Source: Croceibacterium soli (GTDB lineage Bacteria > Pseudomonadota > Alphaproteobacteria > Sphingomonadales > Sphingomonadaceae). From it: a stretch of DNA of 64,000 bases. How positions within the stretch are numbered: the stretch's first letter is position 1; every line of letters begins with the position of its first letter. Location of the stretch: positions 310,001-374,000 of the forward strand of contig NZ_WTYK01000003.1 in NCBI RefSeq assembly GCF_009828065.1, in the 5' to 3' direction. Made by a program: the position numbers and the translations under genes. Below the pieces are notes generated by a model, which was not told where the DNA came from, ran no database searches, and worked only from the letters and a program-made list of their open reading frames with translations. This document shows positions 26,981 through 34,733 of this stretch, piece after piece.

Positions 26981-27145
26981 GGCGCGCCTTCCGTGGTTCG
27001 ACAAGCTCACCACGAACGGAGAGTTTGTGACCCGGCGAATCCCCACCGGCAGGTGGGTTCCAAGCAAAAGGTCCGTTCGTCCTGAGCTTGTCGAAGGACG
27101 AGGGCGCGACATCGAGGGATCGGCAGGCCCGCCAGAACGGAGACT
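26950..27145. repeat. cluster of REP-like elements, family C
   Basis: Three related units alternate in orientation: CGTTCGTCCTGAGCCTGTCG at 26950, an inverted TGGTTCGACAAGCTCACCAC at about 26993, and CGTTCGTCCTGAGCTTGTCG at 27074. The motif GTTCGTCCTGAGC[CT]TGTCGAAGGAC is a widespread sphingomonad repeat. The cluster starts inside the ArsR reading frame and reaches the region before thrC. Confidence 0.9.
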
Positions 27146-27207
27146 TTACGCCCGCCTAGCCCCCATTGCTTGCCCGGCGCGCGGCGTGCGGCTAACCGCC
27201 CTGCTGC

Positions 27208-28623
27208 ATGGAATACATCTCGACACGCGGCAGCGCCCAGTTACCTGTTAATGGGCCGCTCGATTTCGAAGGCGCGACGCTGGCCGGGCTGGCGTCCGAC
27301 GGCGGCCTTTACGTTCCGCGCGAATGGCCGCGCTTCTCGCTCGACGAGATCGCCGCAATGCGCGGGCTCCCGTATGCGGAGCTCGCCGCGCGCGTGATGA
27401 AGCCGTTCGTCGGCGACAGCCTGGCGCCCGAGCGCCTGCGCGAGCTGTGCGAGCAGGCCTACGGCCGCTTCGCCCACGCCGCGGTCACTCCGCTGGCGCA
27501 GCTCGACGAGCGCAACTGGCTGCTGGAGTTGTTCCACGGCCCCACGCTCGCGTTCAAGGACGTGGCGCTGCAACTGCTCGGGCTGCTGTTCGAGGAATTC
27601 CTCTCCCGCCGCGATGAGCGCCTGACGATCGTCGGCGCCACCAGCGGCGACACCGGTTCGGCCGCGATCGACGCCGTCGCCGGCCGCGAGCGGATCGACA
27701 TCTTCATGCTCCATCCCAATGGACGGGTGAGCGACGTCCAGCGGCGCCAGATGACGACCGTCAAGGCGCCCAACGTCCACAACATCGCCATCGAGGGCAG
27801 CTTCGACGATGCCCAGGCGATGGTGAAGCGGGTGTTCGGCGATACCGAGCTGACCGGCCGCTTCCGCATCAGCGCGGTGAACTCGATCAACTGGGCGCGG
27901 CTGATGGCGCAGGTGGTTTACTACTTCGCCGCCGCGCTGCAGCTCGGCGGACCGGCGCGGAAGGTGGCTTTCAGCGTGCCGACCGGCAATTTCGGCGACG
28001 TCTTCGCCGGCCATGTCGCCGCGCGCATGGGCCTGCCGATCGAGCGGCTGATCGTCGCCACCAACGTCAACGACATCCTCCACCGCGCGCTCTCCGCCGG
28101 GGACTATTCGACCGGCACCGTCACGCCGACCGCGGCCCCGTCGATGGATATCCAAGTCAGCTCCAACTTCGAGCGGCTGCTGTTCGACGTAGGCGGCCGC
28201 GACGGCTTGGCGCTGGCCGAACAGATGCGCGGCTTCGAAGCTAGCAAGGCGATGCGGCTGACCAACGCCCAGCGCGAAGGCGCGGCCACGCTGTTCAGCA
28301 GCACCAGCGCCGATGCCGACCAGATGAGCCAGGCGATGCGCTGGGCTTACGAGTCGTGCGGCGAGGTGATCGATCCGCACACCGCGATCGGCCTCCACGC
28401 CGCGCGCGAGGCCGATCTCCCGGGCGACGTTCCCGTGGTGACGCTGGCAACGGCCCATCCCGCCAAGTTCCGCGATGCCGTAGAGCGCGCGACCGGCCTG
28501 CGCCCGCCGTTGCCCGCGCGGATGGGCGACTTGTTCGAGCGCGACGAGAGCTACGTCGAACTCCCCGGCGAATACGAAGCCGTCACCGCCTACGTCGCGG
28601 AGCACGCGACTCCCTCCCGCTGA
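27208..28623 (+). CDS. thrC: threonine synthase
   Basis: Converts O-phosphohomoserine to threonine. The 471-residue protein has the long gamma-family form: MEYISTRGSAQLPVNGPLDF at the start, HGPTLAFKDVALQLLG with the PLP lysine (Lys117), GATSGDTGSAAIDAV for phosphate binding, and FSVPTGNFGDVFAGH. SURF1 followed by thrC is usual for sphingomonads; here they are separated by the DUF1801/SRPBCC/ArsR genes and repeats. Confidence 0.97.
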   Translation: MEYISTRGSAQLPVNGPLDFEGATLAGLASDGGLYVPREWPRFSLDEIAAMRGLPYAELAARVMKPFVGDSLAPERLRELCEQAYGRFAHAAVTPLAQLDERNWLLELFHGPTLAFKDVALQLLGLLFEEFLSRRDERLTIVGATSGDTGSAAIDAVAGRERIDIFMLHPNGRVSDVQRRQMTTVKAPNVHNIAIEGSFDDAQAMVKRVFGDTELTGRFRISAVNSINWARLMAQVVYYFAAALQLGGPARKVAFSVPTGNFGDVFAGHVAARMGLPIERLIVATNVNDILHRALSAGDYSTGTVTPTAAPSMDIQVSSNFERLLFDVGGRDGLALAEQMRGFEASKAMRLTNAQREGAATLFSSTSADADQMSQAMRWAYESCGEVIDPHTAIGLHAAREADLPGDVPVVTLATAHPAKFRDAVERATGLRPPLPARMGDLFERDESYVELPGEYEAVTAYVAEHATPSR

Positions 28624-28637
28624 TGGTGTTTGCTCAT

Positions 28638-28810
28638 GCAGAGGCGCGGAGACGCAGAGGGGCGCTGCCCTTCTCGTCGTCACCCCCGCGAAAGCGGGGG
28701 CCCCGCTTTTCTTCGAGCGCTGCGCCGGAAGGCAGCGGGATCCCCGCTCTCGCGGGGAAGACGAAAATACCTGATGTACTCCCCCTCCGCGCCTCCGCGC
28801 CTCTGCGTGC
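28638..28810. repeat. nested REP-like element, family D
   Basis: Outer inverted arms are GCAGAGGCGCGGAGACGCAG (28638 on) and its approximate complement ending GCGCCTCTGCGTGC (to 28810). Inside sits a second palindromic unit with CCCCCGCGAAAGCGGGGG and CCCCGCTCTCGCGGGG stems and GTCGTC/GACGAA ends. It fills the gap between thrC and the methyltransferase gene. Confidence 0.85.
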
Positions 28811-28825
28811 GAAACGAACAGCGCC

Positions 28826-29806
28826 ATGGCCAGCCTGATCGAGCAGCCGATCCTCCTGGAGGGGAGCGAATGGGCCGACTACGGCCTGGTCGACAGCGGT
28901 CACGGCCGCAAGCTGGAGCGCTACGGCCCCCATCGCTTCATCCGCCCCGAGCCGCAGGCGATGTGGTCTCCGCGCCTGGACGACTGGCAGGCCGACGGCG
29001 AGTTCGTGCCCGGTTCGGACGAGGACGGCGGCGGGCGCTGGCACTTCGAACGCGACGTGCCGCCGGAGGGCTGGCCGCTCTCCTGGAACCAGGTGCGCTT
29101 CACCGCGCAATGCACGCCGTTCCGTCATCTAGGCTTCTTCCCGGACATGGCACCGGTGTGGAGCTGGATGCGGGGGCAATTGCGTCGTCCCGGACTTGAT
29201 CCGGGACCGGTGCCCGCGCCGGCCGACCTGGAGGCCAGCGGTCCCGGGTCGAGCCCGGGACGACGCGGTACCCTCAACCTGTTCGGCTACACCGGCGTCG
29301 GCACTCTGGCGCTGAGCGAGTGCGGCCCGGTCACCCACGTCGATGCCAGCAAGAAGTCGGTCGCCCAGGCGCGCGAGAATGCCGCCCTCTCCGGCATGGC
29401 GGAACGCCCGATCCGCTGGCTGGTGGACGACGCCGCGAAGTTCACCGCGCGCGAGGTGCGGCGCGGGAGCCGCTACGACGGGATCATCCTCGACCCGCCC
29501 AAGTTTGGGCGCGGTCCGAAGAACGAGACCTGGCGGCTCGAGGAAGGGCTGCCGCCGCTGATCGCCGACTGCCGGCAGCTGCTCGACGCCGACAGCCGGT
29601 TCCTGTTCCTGACCGTCTATGCCGTTCGCATGAGCAGCCTGGCGCTCGCCGGCCTGCTGGCGGAGCACTTCGCCGAACTGCCCGGCACGATCGAGCACGG
29701 CGATCTCGCAGTGCGCGAGGAAGCCCTTCGACAGGCTCAGGGTAATCGGACGGAGGGACGGCTTCTACCGACCGCGATTTTCGCCCGCTGGTCCAATCCG
29801 GAGTAA
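28826..29806 (+). CDS. class I SAM-dependent methyltransferase (RlmI-like), with in-frame REP insertions
   Basis: A 326-residue protein: the N-terminal part (ADYGLVDSGHGRKLERYGPHRF) resembles the lead-in of bacterial 23S rRNA cytosine methyltransferases, the SAM motif I is LFGYTGVGTLAL at about residues 152-163, followed by THVDASKKSVAQARENAAL and the catalytic-type ILDPPKFGRGPKNE. Residues about 120-148 (start RRPGLDPGPVP) are the translation of a family E repeat placed just before motif I, and residues about 301-311 (ALRQAQGNRTEGR) derive from a family C half-element. The gene remains open, so the protein seems to tolerate both. The RNA target is inferred, not shown. Confidence 0.85.
   Translation: MASLIEQPILLEGSEWADYGLVDSGHGRKLERYGPHRFIRPEPQAMWSPRLDDWQADGEFVPGSDEDGGGRWHFERDVPPEGWPLSWNQVRFTAQCTPFRHLGFFPDMAPVWSWMRGQLRRPGLDPGPVPAPADLEASGPGSSPGRRGTLNLFGYTGVGTLALSECGPVTHVDASKKSVAQARENAALSGMAERPIRWLVDDAAKFTAREVRRGSRYDGIILDPPKFGRGPKNETWRLEEGLPPLIADCRQLLDADSRFLFLTVYAVRMSSLALAGLLAEHFAELPGTIEHGDLAVREEALRQAQGNRTEGRLLPTAIFARWSNPE
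29182..29267. repeat. REP-like element, family E (copy 1), inside a methyltransferase gene
   Basis: Ends CGTCGTCCCGGACTTGATCC and GTCGAGCCCGGGACGACG are inverted; a GGACCGGTG..CCAGCGGTCC pair lies inside. The same element occurs between maf and the RNase E/G-like gene at 59654-59735. Here it is in frame within the coding sequence. Confidence 0.85.
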
Positions 29807-29814
29807 CGCAGCCC

Positions 29815-30186
29815 ATGGCCGATTCGCTCTATCTCGAACTCGCGGATTTCGTGCACATGGTGCACACGGGGATCTACTCGGAGGAGACCGGCCGCCCGCA
29901 GCCGCTGCGCTTCACCATCCGCATCAAGCTGAAGCCGATCGCCCGCTACGAAGCGGATACGCCGCTCGACGCCAGCAAGAACTACATGGACCTGAAGTTC
30001 GCCGCTTCGGAAGCGCTGCCGGAGGGAGTGCACTTCAAGCTGATCGAGGCCGTGGCCGACCATATCTGCGAGACGCTGTTCCTGCAGGATGAGCGGGTCG
30101 AGGAAGTCAGCGTCAAAATTGTCAAACTCGCCCTTAGCGTCGGTGAAGAGCAGATCGGCATAACGTTGACGCGCGAGCGGCGGTGA
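29815..30186 (+). CDS. FolB-like dihydroneopterin aldolase family protein
   Basis: A 123-residue protein with the tunnelling fold signature of FolB: FVHMVHTGIYSEETGRPQPLRFTIRIKL at the start, DASKNYMDLKFAA with the substrate-loop Tyr, and LIEAVADHICETLFLQD. The family converts dihydroneopterin to hydroxymethyldihydropterin in folate synthesis, or related pterin reactions. The alphaproteobacterial branch is divergent, so the exact reaction is inferred. It overlaps the next gene by 4 bases. Confidence 0.82.
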   Translation: MADSLYLELADFVHMVHTGIYSEETGRPQPLRFTIRIKLKPIARYEADTPLDASKNYMDLKFAASEALPEGVHFKLIEAVADHICETLFLQDERVEEVSVKIVKLALSVGEEQIGITLTRERR

Positions 30187-30644
30187 TGGCCGCCTTCAGG
30201 GTCGGTCCGTTGCCGGAGGGAGCGCTTGCGGCGGCGGCCGAGTTCTACGCGCGGTTCCTTCCCGCCATCAGGGCTGATTTGGGCCTCTCAGATCCTCCCC
30301 GGGACGGGGAGGGGGACCATGCGCAGCATGGTGGAGGGGGCCCGCGGCAACTACCGCCGTTGCAAGAGAGGCGAGCCCCCTCCGTCACCGGCCTGCGGCC
30401 GGCGCCACCTCCCCGTCCCGGGGAGGATTTGGTCCTGATCTTCCCTCCGGCGCCCCACGATCACCGGGCTTGGCGCCTGGCGGCTGTGCAGGATCTGGCG
30501 CGTGAGGCGGCGCCGAGGCGGGTCAACGCGGTTGCCGGGGACGACGAAAGCGCGGTGGCCGAAGCGCTCGCCTGGCTGGAGCAGGCGCCGGGAATTACCG
30601 GGCAATTGCTCGCGGTGGATGGCAAAAGCGGCGCAAAGGACTAG
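30183..30644 (+). CDS. small Rossmann-type domain protein interrupted by an in-frame REP element
   Basis: A 153-residue frame that overlaps the folB-like gene and ends 12 bases before moaA. Its N-terminus (FRVGPLPEGALAAAAEFYARFLPAI) and C-terminus (DDESAVAEALAWLEQAPGITGQLLAVDG) look like a short nucleotide-binding-fold protein; the last phrase resembles the end of SDR enzymes. Residues about 37-82, rich in Pro, Gly and Arg, are encoded by the family A repeat at 30292-30428. Removing them would leave about 107 residues. No function can be given; position between pterin genes hints at a pterin-related reductase remnant. Confidence 0.6.
   Translation: MMAAFRVGPLPEGALAAAAEFYARFLPAIRADLGLSDPPRDGEGDHAQHGGGGPRQLPPLQERRAPSVTGLRPAPPPRPGEDLVLIFPPAPHDHRAWRLAAVQDLAREAAPRRVNAVAGDDESAVAEALAWLEQAPGITGQLLAVDGKSGAKD
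30292..30428. repeat. REP-like palindromic element, family A (copy 2), inside a reading frame
   Basis: Perfect 21-base inverted ends (30292-30312 and 30408-30428) identical in core to the copy at 17722-17855, with a central GGTGGAGGGGGCC / GAGCCCCCTCC pair. The frame of the host gene stays open through the whole element. Confidence 0.92.
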
Positions 30645-30656
30645 ATTGGCCGGATA

Positions 30657-31658
30657 ATGAGCTGCAGCAAACCCCTTGTGGACGCCTTCAACCGGCGGAT
30701 CAGCTATCTGCGCCTGTCGGTGACGGATCGCTGCGACTTGCGCTGCAGCTATTGCATGCCGGAGCAGATGCAGTTCCTGCCGCGCAAGGAAGTGCTCAGC
30801 CTAGAAGAGCTGCACAAGCTCGCGCTGGCGTTCATTGACCGGGGTATCTCGAAGATCCGCCTGACCGGCGGCGAGCCGCTGGTGCGGCGCGACGTGATCG
30901 AGCTGGTCCACGCGCTCGGCCGCAAGCTGGGCGACGGGCTGGAGGAACTGACGCTCACCACCAACGGCACCCAGCTCGAGAAGTTCGCCGAGGATCTGGC
31001 CGCTGCCGGAATCCGCCGCATCAACGTCTCGCTCGACACGATGGACGGCACGCTGTTCCAGGAGCTCTCCCGCCGCGACCGGCTGAACCACGTGCTGCGC
31101 GGGATCGCCGCGGCCAAGGACGCCGGGCTCAAGGTCAAGCTCAACACCGTCGCGCTCAAGGGCCTGAACGAGGAGGAGATCCCGTTCCTTGTCGAGTGGG
31201 CCCATGCCCACGGCCACGAGATCACCTTGATCGAAGTCATGCCGCTGGGCGAAGTGGATGGGGAGCGGGTCGACCACTACCTGCCGCTGACCGCCGTACA
31301 GGATGCGCTGGCAGCCCGCTGGACGCTGACGCCTTCGGATCACCGCTCCGGCGGACCGGCTCGTTATTTCGATGTTGCGGAGACCGGCGGCCGCCTCGGC
31401 CTGATCACGCCGCTGACGAACAACTTCTGCGCCGGCTGCAACCGCATCCGCGTCACCGCCACCGGCCAGCTCTATGCCTGCCTCGGCGGCGCCGAGCAGG
31501 TGGACTTGCGCGCCGCGCTACGCTCGGATGCGCCCGACGCCCGGCTCGCCGAGGCTCTCGACGAAGCGATGCGGATCAAGCCCGAACGGCACCACTTCCT
31601 GATCGAACGGGGTGCGGGGCCGGCTCAGCCGCGGCACATGTCGCTCACCGGAGGCTGA
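30657..31658 (+). CDS. moaA: GTP 3',8-cyclase
   Basis: Radical-SAM enzyme that starts molybdenum cofactor synthesis by rearranging GTP. The 333-residue protein has the SAM cluster motif DRCDLRCSYC (CxxxCxxC), RLTGGEPLVRRD, the second cluster in NNFCAGCNRIRVTATGQLYACLG (three cysteines), and the functionally needed C-terminal Gly-Gly. It is followed after 2 bases by moaD and then moaE. Confidence 0.97.
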   Translation: MSCSKPLVDAFNRRISYLRLSVTDRCDLRCSYCMPEQMQFLPRKEVLSLEELHKLALAFIDRGISKIRLTGGEPLVRRDVIELVHALGRKLGDGLEELTLTTNGTQLEKFAEDLAAAGIRRINVSLDTMDGTLFQELSRRDRLNHVLRGIAAAKDAGLKVKLNTVALKGLNEEEIPFLVEWAHAHGHEITLIEVMPLGEVDGERVDHYLPLTAVQDALAARWTLTPSDHRSGGPARYFDVAETGGRLGLITPLTNNFCAGCNRIRVTATGQLYACLGGAEQVDLRAALRSDAPDARLAEALDEAMRIKPERHHFLIERGAGPAQPRHMSLTGG

Positions 31659-31660
31659 CA

Positions 31661-31903
31661 GTGCCCGTCAAACTGGTGTTCCTCGGCAAGCTGGCCGATC
31701 TGGCGGGCGCGCCCGAGCGCGAGGTCGAGGCGCCGCTCGATTGGCAGGCGCTAGTCGGCACTCTCGGGGCCGAACTTGGCGATGCGCTGGCGGGCGAGAA
31801 GGTGAAGGTCGCCGTCAACGGCGCGGTGCTTTCCGACAAGACGGCGCTCAGCGCAAAGGATGGCGACGAGGTCGCGCTGCTGCCGCCCGTTTCCGGGGGC
31901 TGA
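31661..31903 (+). CDS. moaD: molybdopterin synthase small subunit
   Basis: An 80-residue beta-grasp sulfur carrier starting at GTG 31661 and ending PPVSGG; the terminal Gly-Gly is adenylated and thiocarboxylated to donate sulfur to precursor Z. VKLVFLGKLADLAGAPE and KDGDEVALLPPVSGG are typical. It lies 2 bases after moaA and 4 before moaE. Confidence 0.95.
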   Translation: MPVKLVFLGKLADLAGAPEREVEAPLDWQALVGTLGAELGDALAGEKVKVAVNGAVLSDKTALSAKDGDEVALLPPVSGG

Positions 31904-31907
31904 GCGC

Positions 31908-32351
31908 ATGAAGGACGTTCGACTGCTGGCCGAAGCTTTCGCTCCCGGGCAGTTCCTCGAGCCGTTCGCGCAGGCCCATCCGGGGCTCGGCGGGATCTGC
32001 ACGTTTGTCGGCGCGGTCCGCGCTGACGAGGCTGTGGAGGCGCTGGAGCTGTCGCATTACGAGCCGCTGACGCTTGCCGGGATGAACGCCCTGGCCGACC
32101 GGGCGCTGGAACGGTTCGAGCTGATGGGGATCCTCATCGTTCACCGAGTCGGCGAAATGCGCCCCGGCGAGCCGATTGTGCTGGCCTCGGCCGCCGCCCA
32201 CCATCGCCGCGCGGCGATCGAGGCGGTGGATTTCGCGATGGACCACCTCAAGTCCGACGCCTGGTTCTGGAAGCGGGAGAAGCGCGCCGGCGCCTGGCAC
32301 TGGATCGAACCGCGAGCCGAGGATCACGCGGACCTGGCCCGCTGGGGCTAG
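31908..32351 (+). CDS. moaE: molybdopterin synthase large subunit
   Basis: A 147-residue catalytic subunit that dithiolates precursor Z to molybdopterin using MoaD. GGICTFVGAVRADEAVEALELSHYEPL-type opening (here GGICTFVGAVR), VHRVGEMRPGE, and AMDHLKSDAWFWKREK with the catalytic lysines are clear. The ATG at 31908 is 4 bases after moaD. The stop codon overlaps that of the convergent lipoprotein gene. Confidence 0.96.
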   Translation: MKDVRLLAEAFAPGQFLEPFAQAHPGLGGICTFVGAVRADEAVEALELSHYEPLTLAGMNALADRALERFELMGILIVHRVGEMRPGEPIVLASAAAHHRRAAIEAVDFAMDHLKSDAWFWKREKRAGAWHWIEPRAEDHADLARWG

Positions 32352-32839
32352 CGTAGGGCCGCGGCGAGTTCCGCGATCAGGGCGCTCTCCGCCTCGACCA
32401 TATCGGCGACTCGCTGGCGTGCCGCCGCGATCCGCTCCAGCTCCGTCCCTTCCACCGCCGCGTCGACATAGATCCGGTCGAGATCGGCCAGCGCGATCAT
32501 CGCCTGGCTGCGCGCCGCTTCCAGTCCCGCCAGCGCGACCTGCGCCTGGGCCCAGTTCTCGCTGCCAACCCCCGCCCCTCGGGCGGCGGAAACGGTGCGG
32601 CGGGCCGCCGGCGCCTGGTTCTGGAACGCCGCGTGGGCCGAGGCGGCATCGCGGGTCAGGCCAGCGAGCCGGTCGAGCACGGGCGCAGGAGTGGCCGAGG
32701 GCACAAAGGGGGCCGGCGCGGGAATGGTGCCGGAAACGCGCTCCGCATCGCGGATCGCCAGGCTCGGGTACTCCCCCGAAGGTGTCGAGCAGGCGGCGAG
32801 GCCGGCGAGGGCGAGGGGAGCGAAGGAGCGCGGCAACAT
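32348..32839 (-). CDS. hypothetical small lipoprotein
   Basis: A 163-residue protein with a signal peptide and lipobox (LALAGLAACST). The mature part is mainly helical and Ala-rich: RDAASAHAAFQNQAPAARRTVSAAR, then EGTELERIAAARQRVADMVEAESALIAELAAALR-like helices at the end. It looks like a coiled, periplasmic lipoprotein of sphingomonads with no known role. Its stop codon overlaps that of moaE. Confidence 0.7.
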   Translation of the reverse strand: MLPRSFAPLALAGLAACSTPSGEYPSLAIRDAERVSGTIPAPAPFVPSATPAPVLDRLAGLTRDAASAHAAFQNQAPAARRTVSAARGAGVGSENWAQAQVALAGLEAARSQAMIALADLDRIYVDAAVEGTELERIAAARQRVADMVEAESALIAELAAALR

Positions 32840-32907
32840 GCTTGTGGCTTAGCCCGGCCCATGACCGCTTTCCAGCGTCGATCGGGCGAAATTGCCTGTG
32901 CTGGGCG

Positions 32908-32936
32908 TTGACAGCCACAAGCTCTTGGCCTAACGG
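32908..32936 (+). promoter_or_regulatory. sigma-70-type promoter of rplU-rpmA
   Basis: TTGACA (32908-32913), a 17-base spacer and TAACGG (32931-32936), about 100 bases upstream of rplU. The -35 box is a consensus match; the -10 is weaker, as usual for this group. Confidence 0.6.
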
Positions 32937-32949
32937 CTGCGCTCTTTCC

Positions 32950-32974
32950 GGCGCCCAGCTCGGCGCCCTTTTTT
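32950..32974 (+). terminator. terminator-like hairpin in the rplU leader
   Basis: GGCGCC repeated around a 6-base loop CAGCTC, followed by six T (32969-32974). It lies just downstream of the promoter and 60 bases before rplU, with no upstream co-directional gene to terminate, so an attenuator is a reasonable reading. Confidence 0.5.
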
Positions 32975-33034
32975 GTCGTTCGTGCCGGCGCAGACCGGTG
33001 AGGGCGGCAGTCGATACGAACGGATTAGGTGACC

Positions 33035-33526
33035 ATGTTCGCAGTAGTGCGCACGGGCGGCAAGCAATATCGCGTTTCCGCCGGAGACAAAATCGCAGTC
33101 GAGAAGCTGGCGGGTGACGCCGGCGACACGATCCAGTTGGGTGACGTTCTGCTGGCCGGCGATGGCGGCGAGATCAAGGACGTGGCCGGTCTAACGGTTG
33201 CGGCCGAGATCATCGCTCAGGCGAAGAGCGAAAAGGTCACGGTGTTCAAGAAGCGCCGGCGGCACAACTACCGCCGCAAGGCCGGGCACCGCCAGCAGAT
33301 GACCCTGCTGCGCATCGTCCAGGTCGGCGATTCGAAGTTCGAGAAGACCGCTGCTCCGACGGCGGAAGCCGCGCCGAAGGCTGAAGAAGCCCCGGTGAAG
33401 GCAGAGACCAAGGCGAAGGCGGAACCGGCCCAGCAGGCCGAGGCCGTCAGCGCCACCGAAGAGAAGACCACCGCCAAGAAGCCGGCCGCCAAGAAGGCAC
33501 CGGCGAAGAAGGCGGAAGAGAAGTAA
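33035..33526 (+). CDS. rplU: 50S ribosomal protein L21
   Basis: A 163-residue L21. The conserved body is [20 protein letters not shown] through [23 protein letters not shown] (residues 1-100), which binds 23S rRNA. The extra 60 residues are an Ala/Lys/Glu-rich tail with [14 protein letters not shown], a common alphaproteobacterial extension. ATG 33035 with a purine-rich site upstream is preferred to the GTG at 33029. rpmA follows after 23 bases. Confidence 0.97.
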   Translation: MFAVVRTGGKQYRVSAGDKIAVEKLAGDAGDTIQLGDVLLAGDGGEIKDVAGLTVAAEIIAQAKSEKVTVFKKRRRHNYRRKAGHRQQMTLLRIVQVGDSKFEKTAAPTAEAAPKAEEAPVKAETKAKAEPAQQAEAVSATEEKTTAKKPAAKKAPAKKAEEK

Positions 33527-33549
33527 GAGCCGAGACGGAGTAGATCGAG

Positions 33550-33819
33550 ATGGCACATAAGAAAGCAGGCGGTTCATCCCGCAACGGTCGCGACTCGGCC
33601 GGCCGTCGCCTCGGCGTGAAGAAGTTCGGCGGTCAGGAAGTGATCGGCGGCAACATCATCGTGCGTCAGCGCGGCACCCGCGTCTATCCGGGCACCAATG
33701 TCGGCATCGGCAAGGACCACACCCTGTTCGCGCTTGGCGCGGGCCGCGTGCGATTCCACGGCGGCAAGCAAGGCCGCAAGTACGTGTCGGTCGACATTAT
33801 GGCGGAAGCCGCAGAATAA
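33550..33819 (+). CDS. rpmA: 50S ribosomal protein L27
   Basis: An 89-residue L27 starting [20 protein letters not shown], with [18 protein letters not shown] and [11 protein letters not shown]; its N-terminus reaches the peptidyl transferase centre. rplU-rpmA is a universal pair. A strong terminator follows. Confidence 0.98.
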   Translation: MAHKKAGGSSRNGRDSAGRRLGVKKFGGQEVIGGNIIVRQRGTRVYPGTNVGIGKDHTLFALGAGRVRFHGGKQGRKYVSVDIMAEAAE

Positions 33820-33885
33820 TCGGATGACCAGCAAAGGGGTCATCCACCGGGATGGCCCAGCCGGTCTTAAAATCCGGCAAGTCGA

Positions 33886-33914
33886 GGGAGATGGGCCAGC
33901 CCGTCTCCCTTTTT
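33886..33914 (+). terminator. intrinsic terminator after rpmA
   Basis: Near-perfect stem GGGAGA-T-GGGC / GCCC-G-TCTCCC with a very small loop and a T-run of five, 67 bases after the rpmA stop. A second weaker hairpin (GATGACC/GGTCATC) lies just before it at 33823. Confidence 0.85.
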
Positions 33915-33984
33915 GATTCTCCCTCGCAACCAACCTGTCACGGAACCCGAGTAGGGCGCCGGGCGGGGGCGAAGGAGAGAGACG

Positions 33985-34551
33985 ATGTTCATCCGTAGCG
34001 GCAGGTTGTTCCTGCGGCCGGCGTTCCCGGAAGACAGCCGGGAACTCTACGAAGCGATCTGCGACGCCGGCATCGTTTCGATGCTGGCCAGCGCGCCGTG
34101 GCCCTATCTCCGGCAGGATGCGGAGGCGTTCTGCGCCGCGCCGGTCGATCCGCTGGCCCCGCGCTTCGTCGTGACCCTGCCGGGCGCCAAAGGCGCGCCG
34201 ATCATCGGCACCGTCGGCTTCAAGCGTGCCGACGGTGGACTCGACATGGGCTTCTGGATCGCCCGCGACCACTGGGGCCGCGGCTATGCCACGGAGGCGG
34301 GCCGGGCAGCCCTGGAGGTCGTCCGCGCGCTGGGCCACCGGCGGGTCCAGGCGGACCACTATCTCGACAACCCCGCGTCCGGCCGCGTGCTGCGCAAGCT
34401 GGGCTTCCGCGAGACGGGCGAGATCAGCCCGACGTTCTGCCGCGCCCGCGGCGGCGAGCTGGTGCTCGCCCGGCGCTACGGCCTCGAACTCGACGCGGCG
34501 GAAGCCGACGCCGAAGTGGCCGATCAACGCGACCGAATGCGAGCGGCCTGA
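33985..34551 (+). CDS. GNAT family acetyltransferase (RimJ/RimL-like)
   Basis: A 188-residue N-acetyltransferase: RLFLRPAFPEDSRELYEAI at the start, MGFWIARDHWGRGYATEAGRAAL with the acetyl-CoA P-loop (RGYATEA), and RVLRKLGFRETGE. This branch acetylates protein N-termini or small molecules; the substrate is not known. It is monocistronic between terminators. Confidence 0.88.
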   Translation: MFIRSGRLFLRPAFPEDSRELYEAICDAGIVSMLASAPWPYLRQDAEAFCAAPVDPLAPRFVVTLPGAKGAPIIGTVGFKRADGGLDMGFWIARDHWGRGYATEAGRAALEVVRALGHRRVQADHYLDNPASGRVLRKLGFRETGEISPTFCRARGGELVLARRYGLELDAAEADAEVADQRDRMRAA

Positions 34552-34576
34552 GTCGCACCAGATCCTCCGGCCCGGG

Positions 34577-34609
34577 CCGGTCCGGAACGGACAGACCGTC
34601 CCGGACCGG
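34577..34609. terminator. strong hairpin after the acetyltransferase gene
   Basis: Two stem blocks, CCGGTCCGG with its complement and ACGG with CCGT, interrupted by one mismatch, around a 5-base loop. It lies 25 bases after the stop; no T-run follows, so termination is possible but unproved. Confidence 0.4.
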
Positions 34610-34733
34610 GCCGGTTTGCGCTACCCCGCAATCGTTGACTTTATCTGGTTGACGCTGGGGCCGGGCGGTCACAACATCGTGTCACATTCCGCCTCCCGCA
34701 CGTCCGTGCGGCTCCTATCCAGTAAGAGATCCC

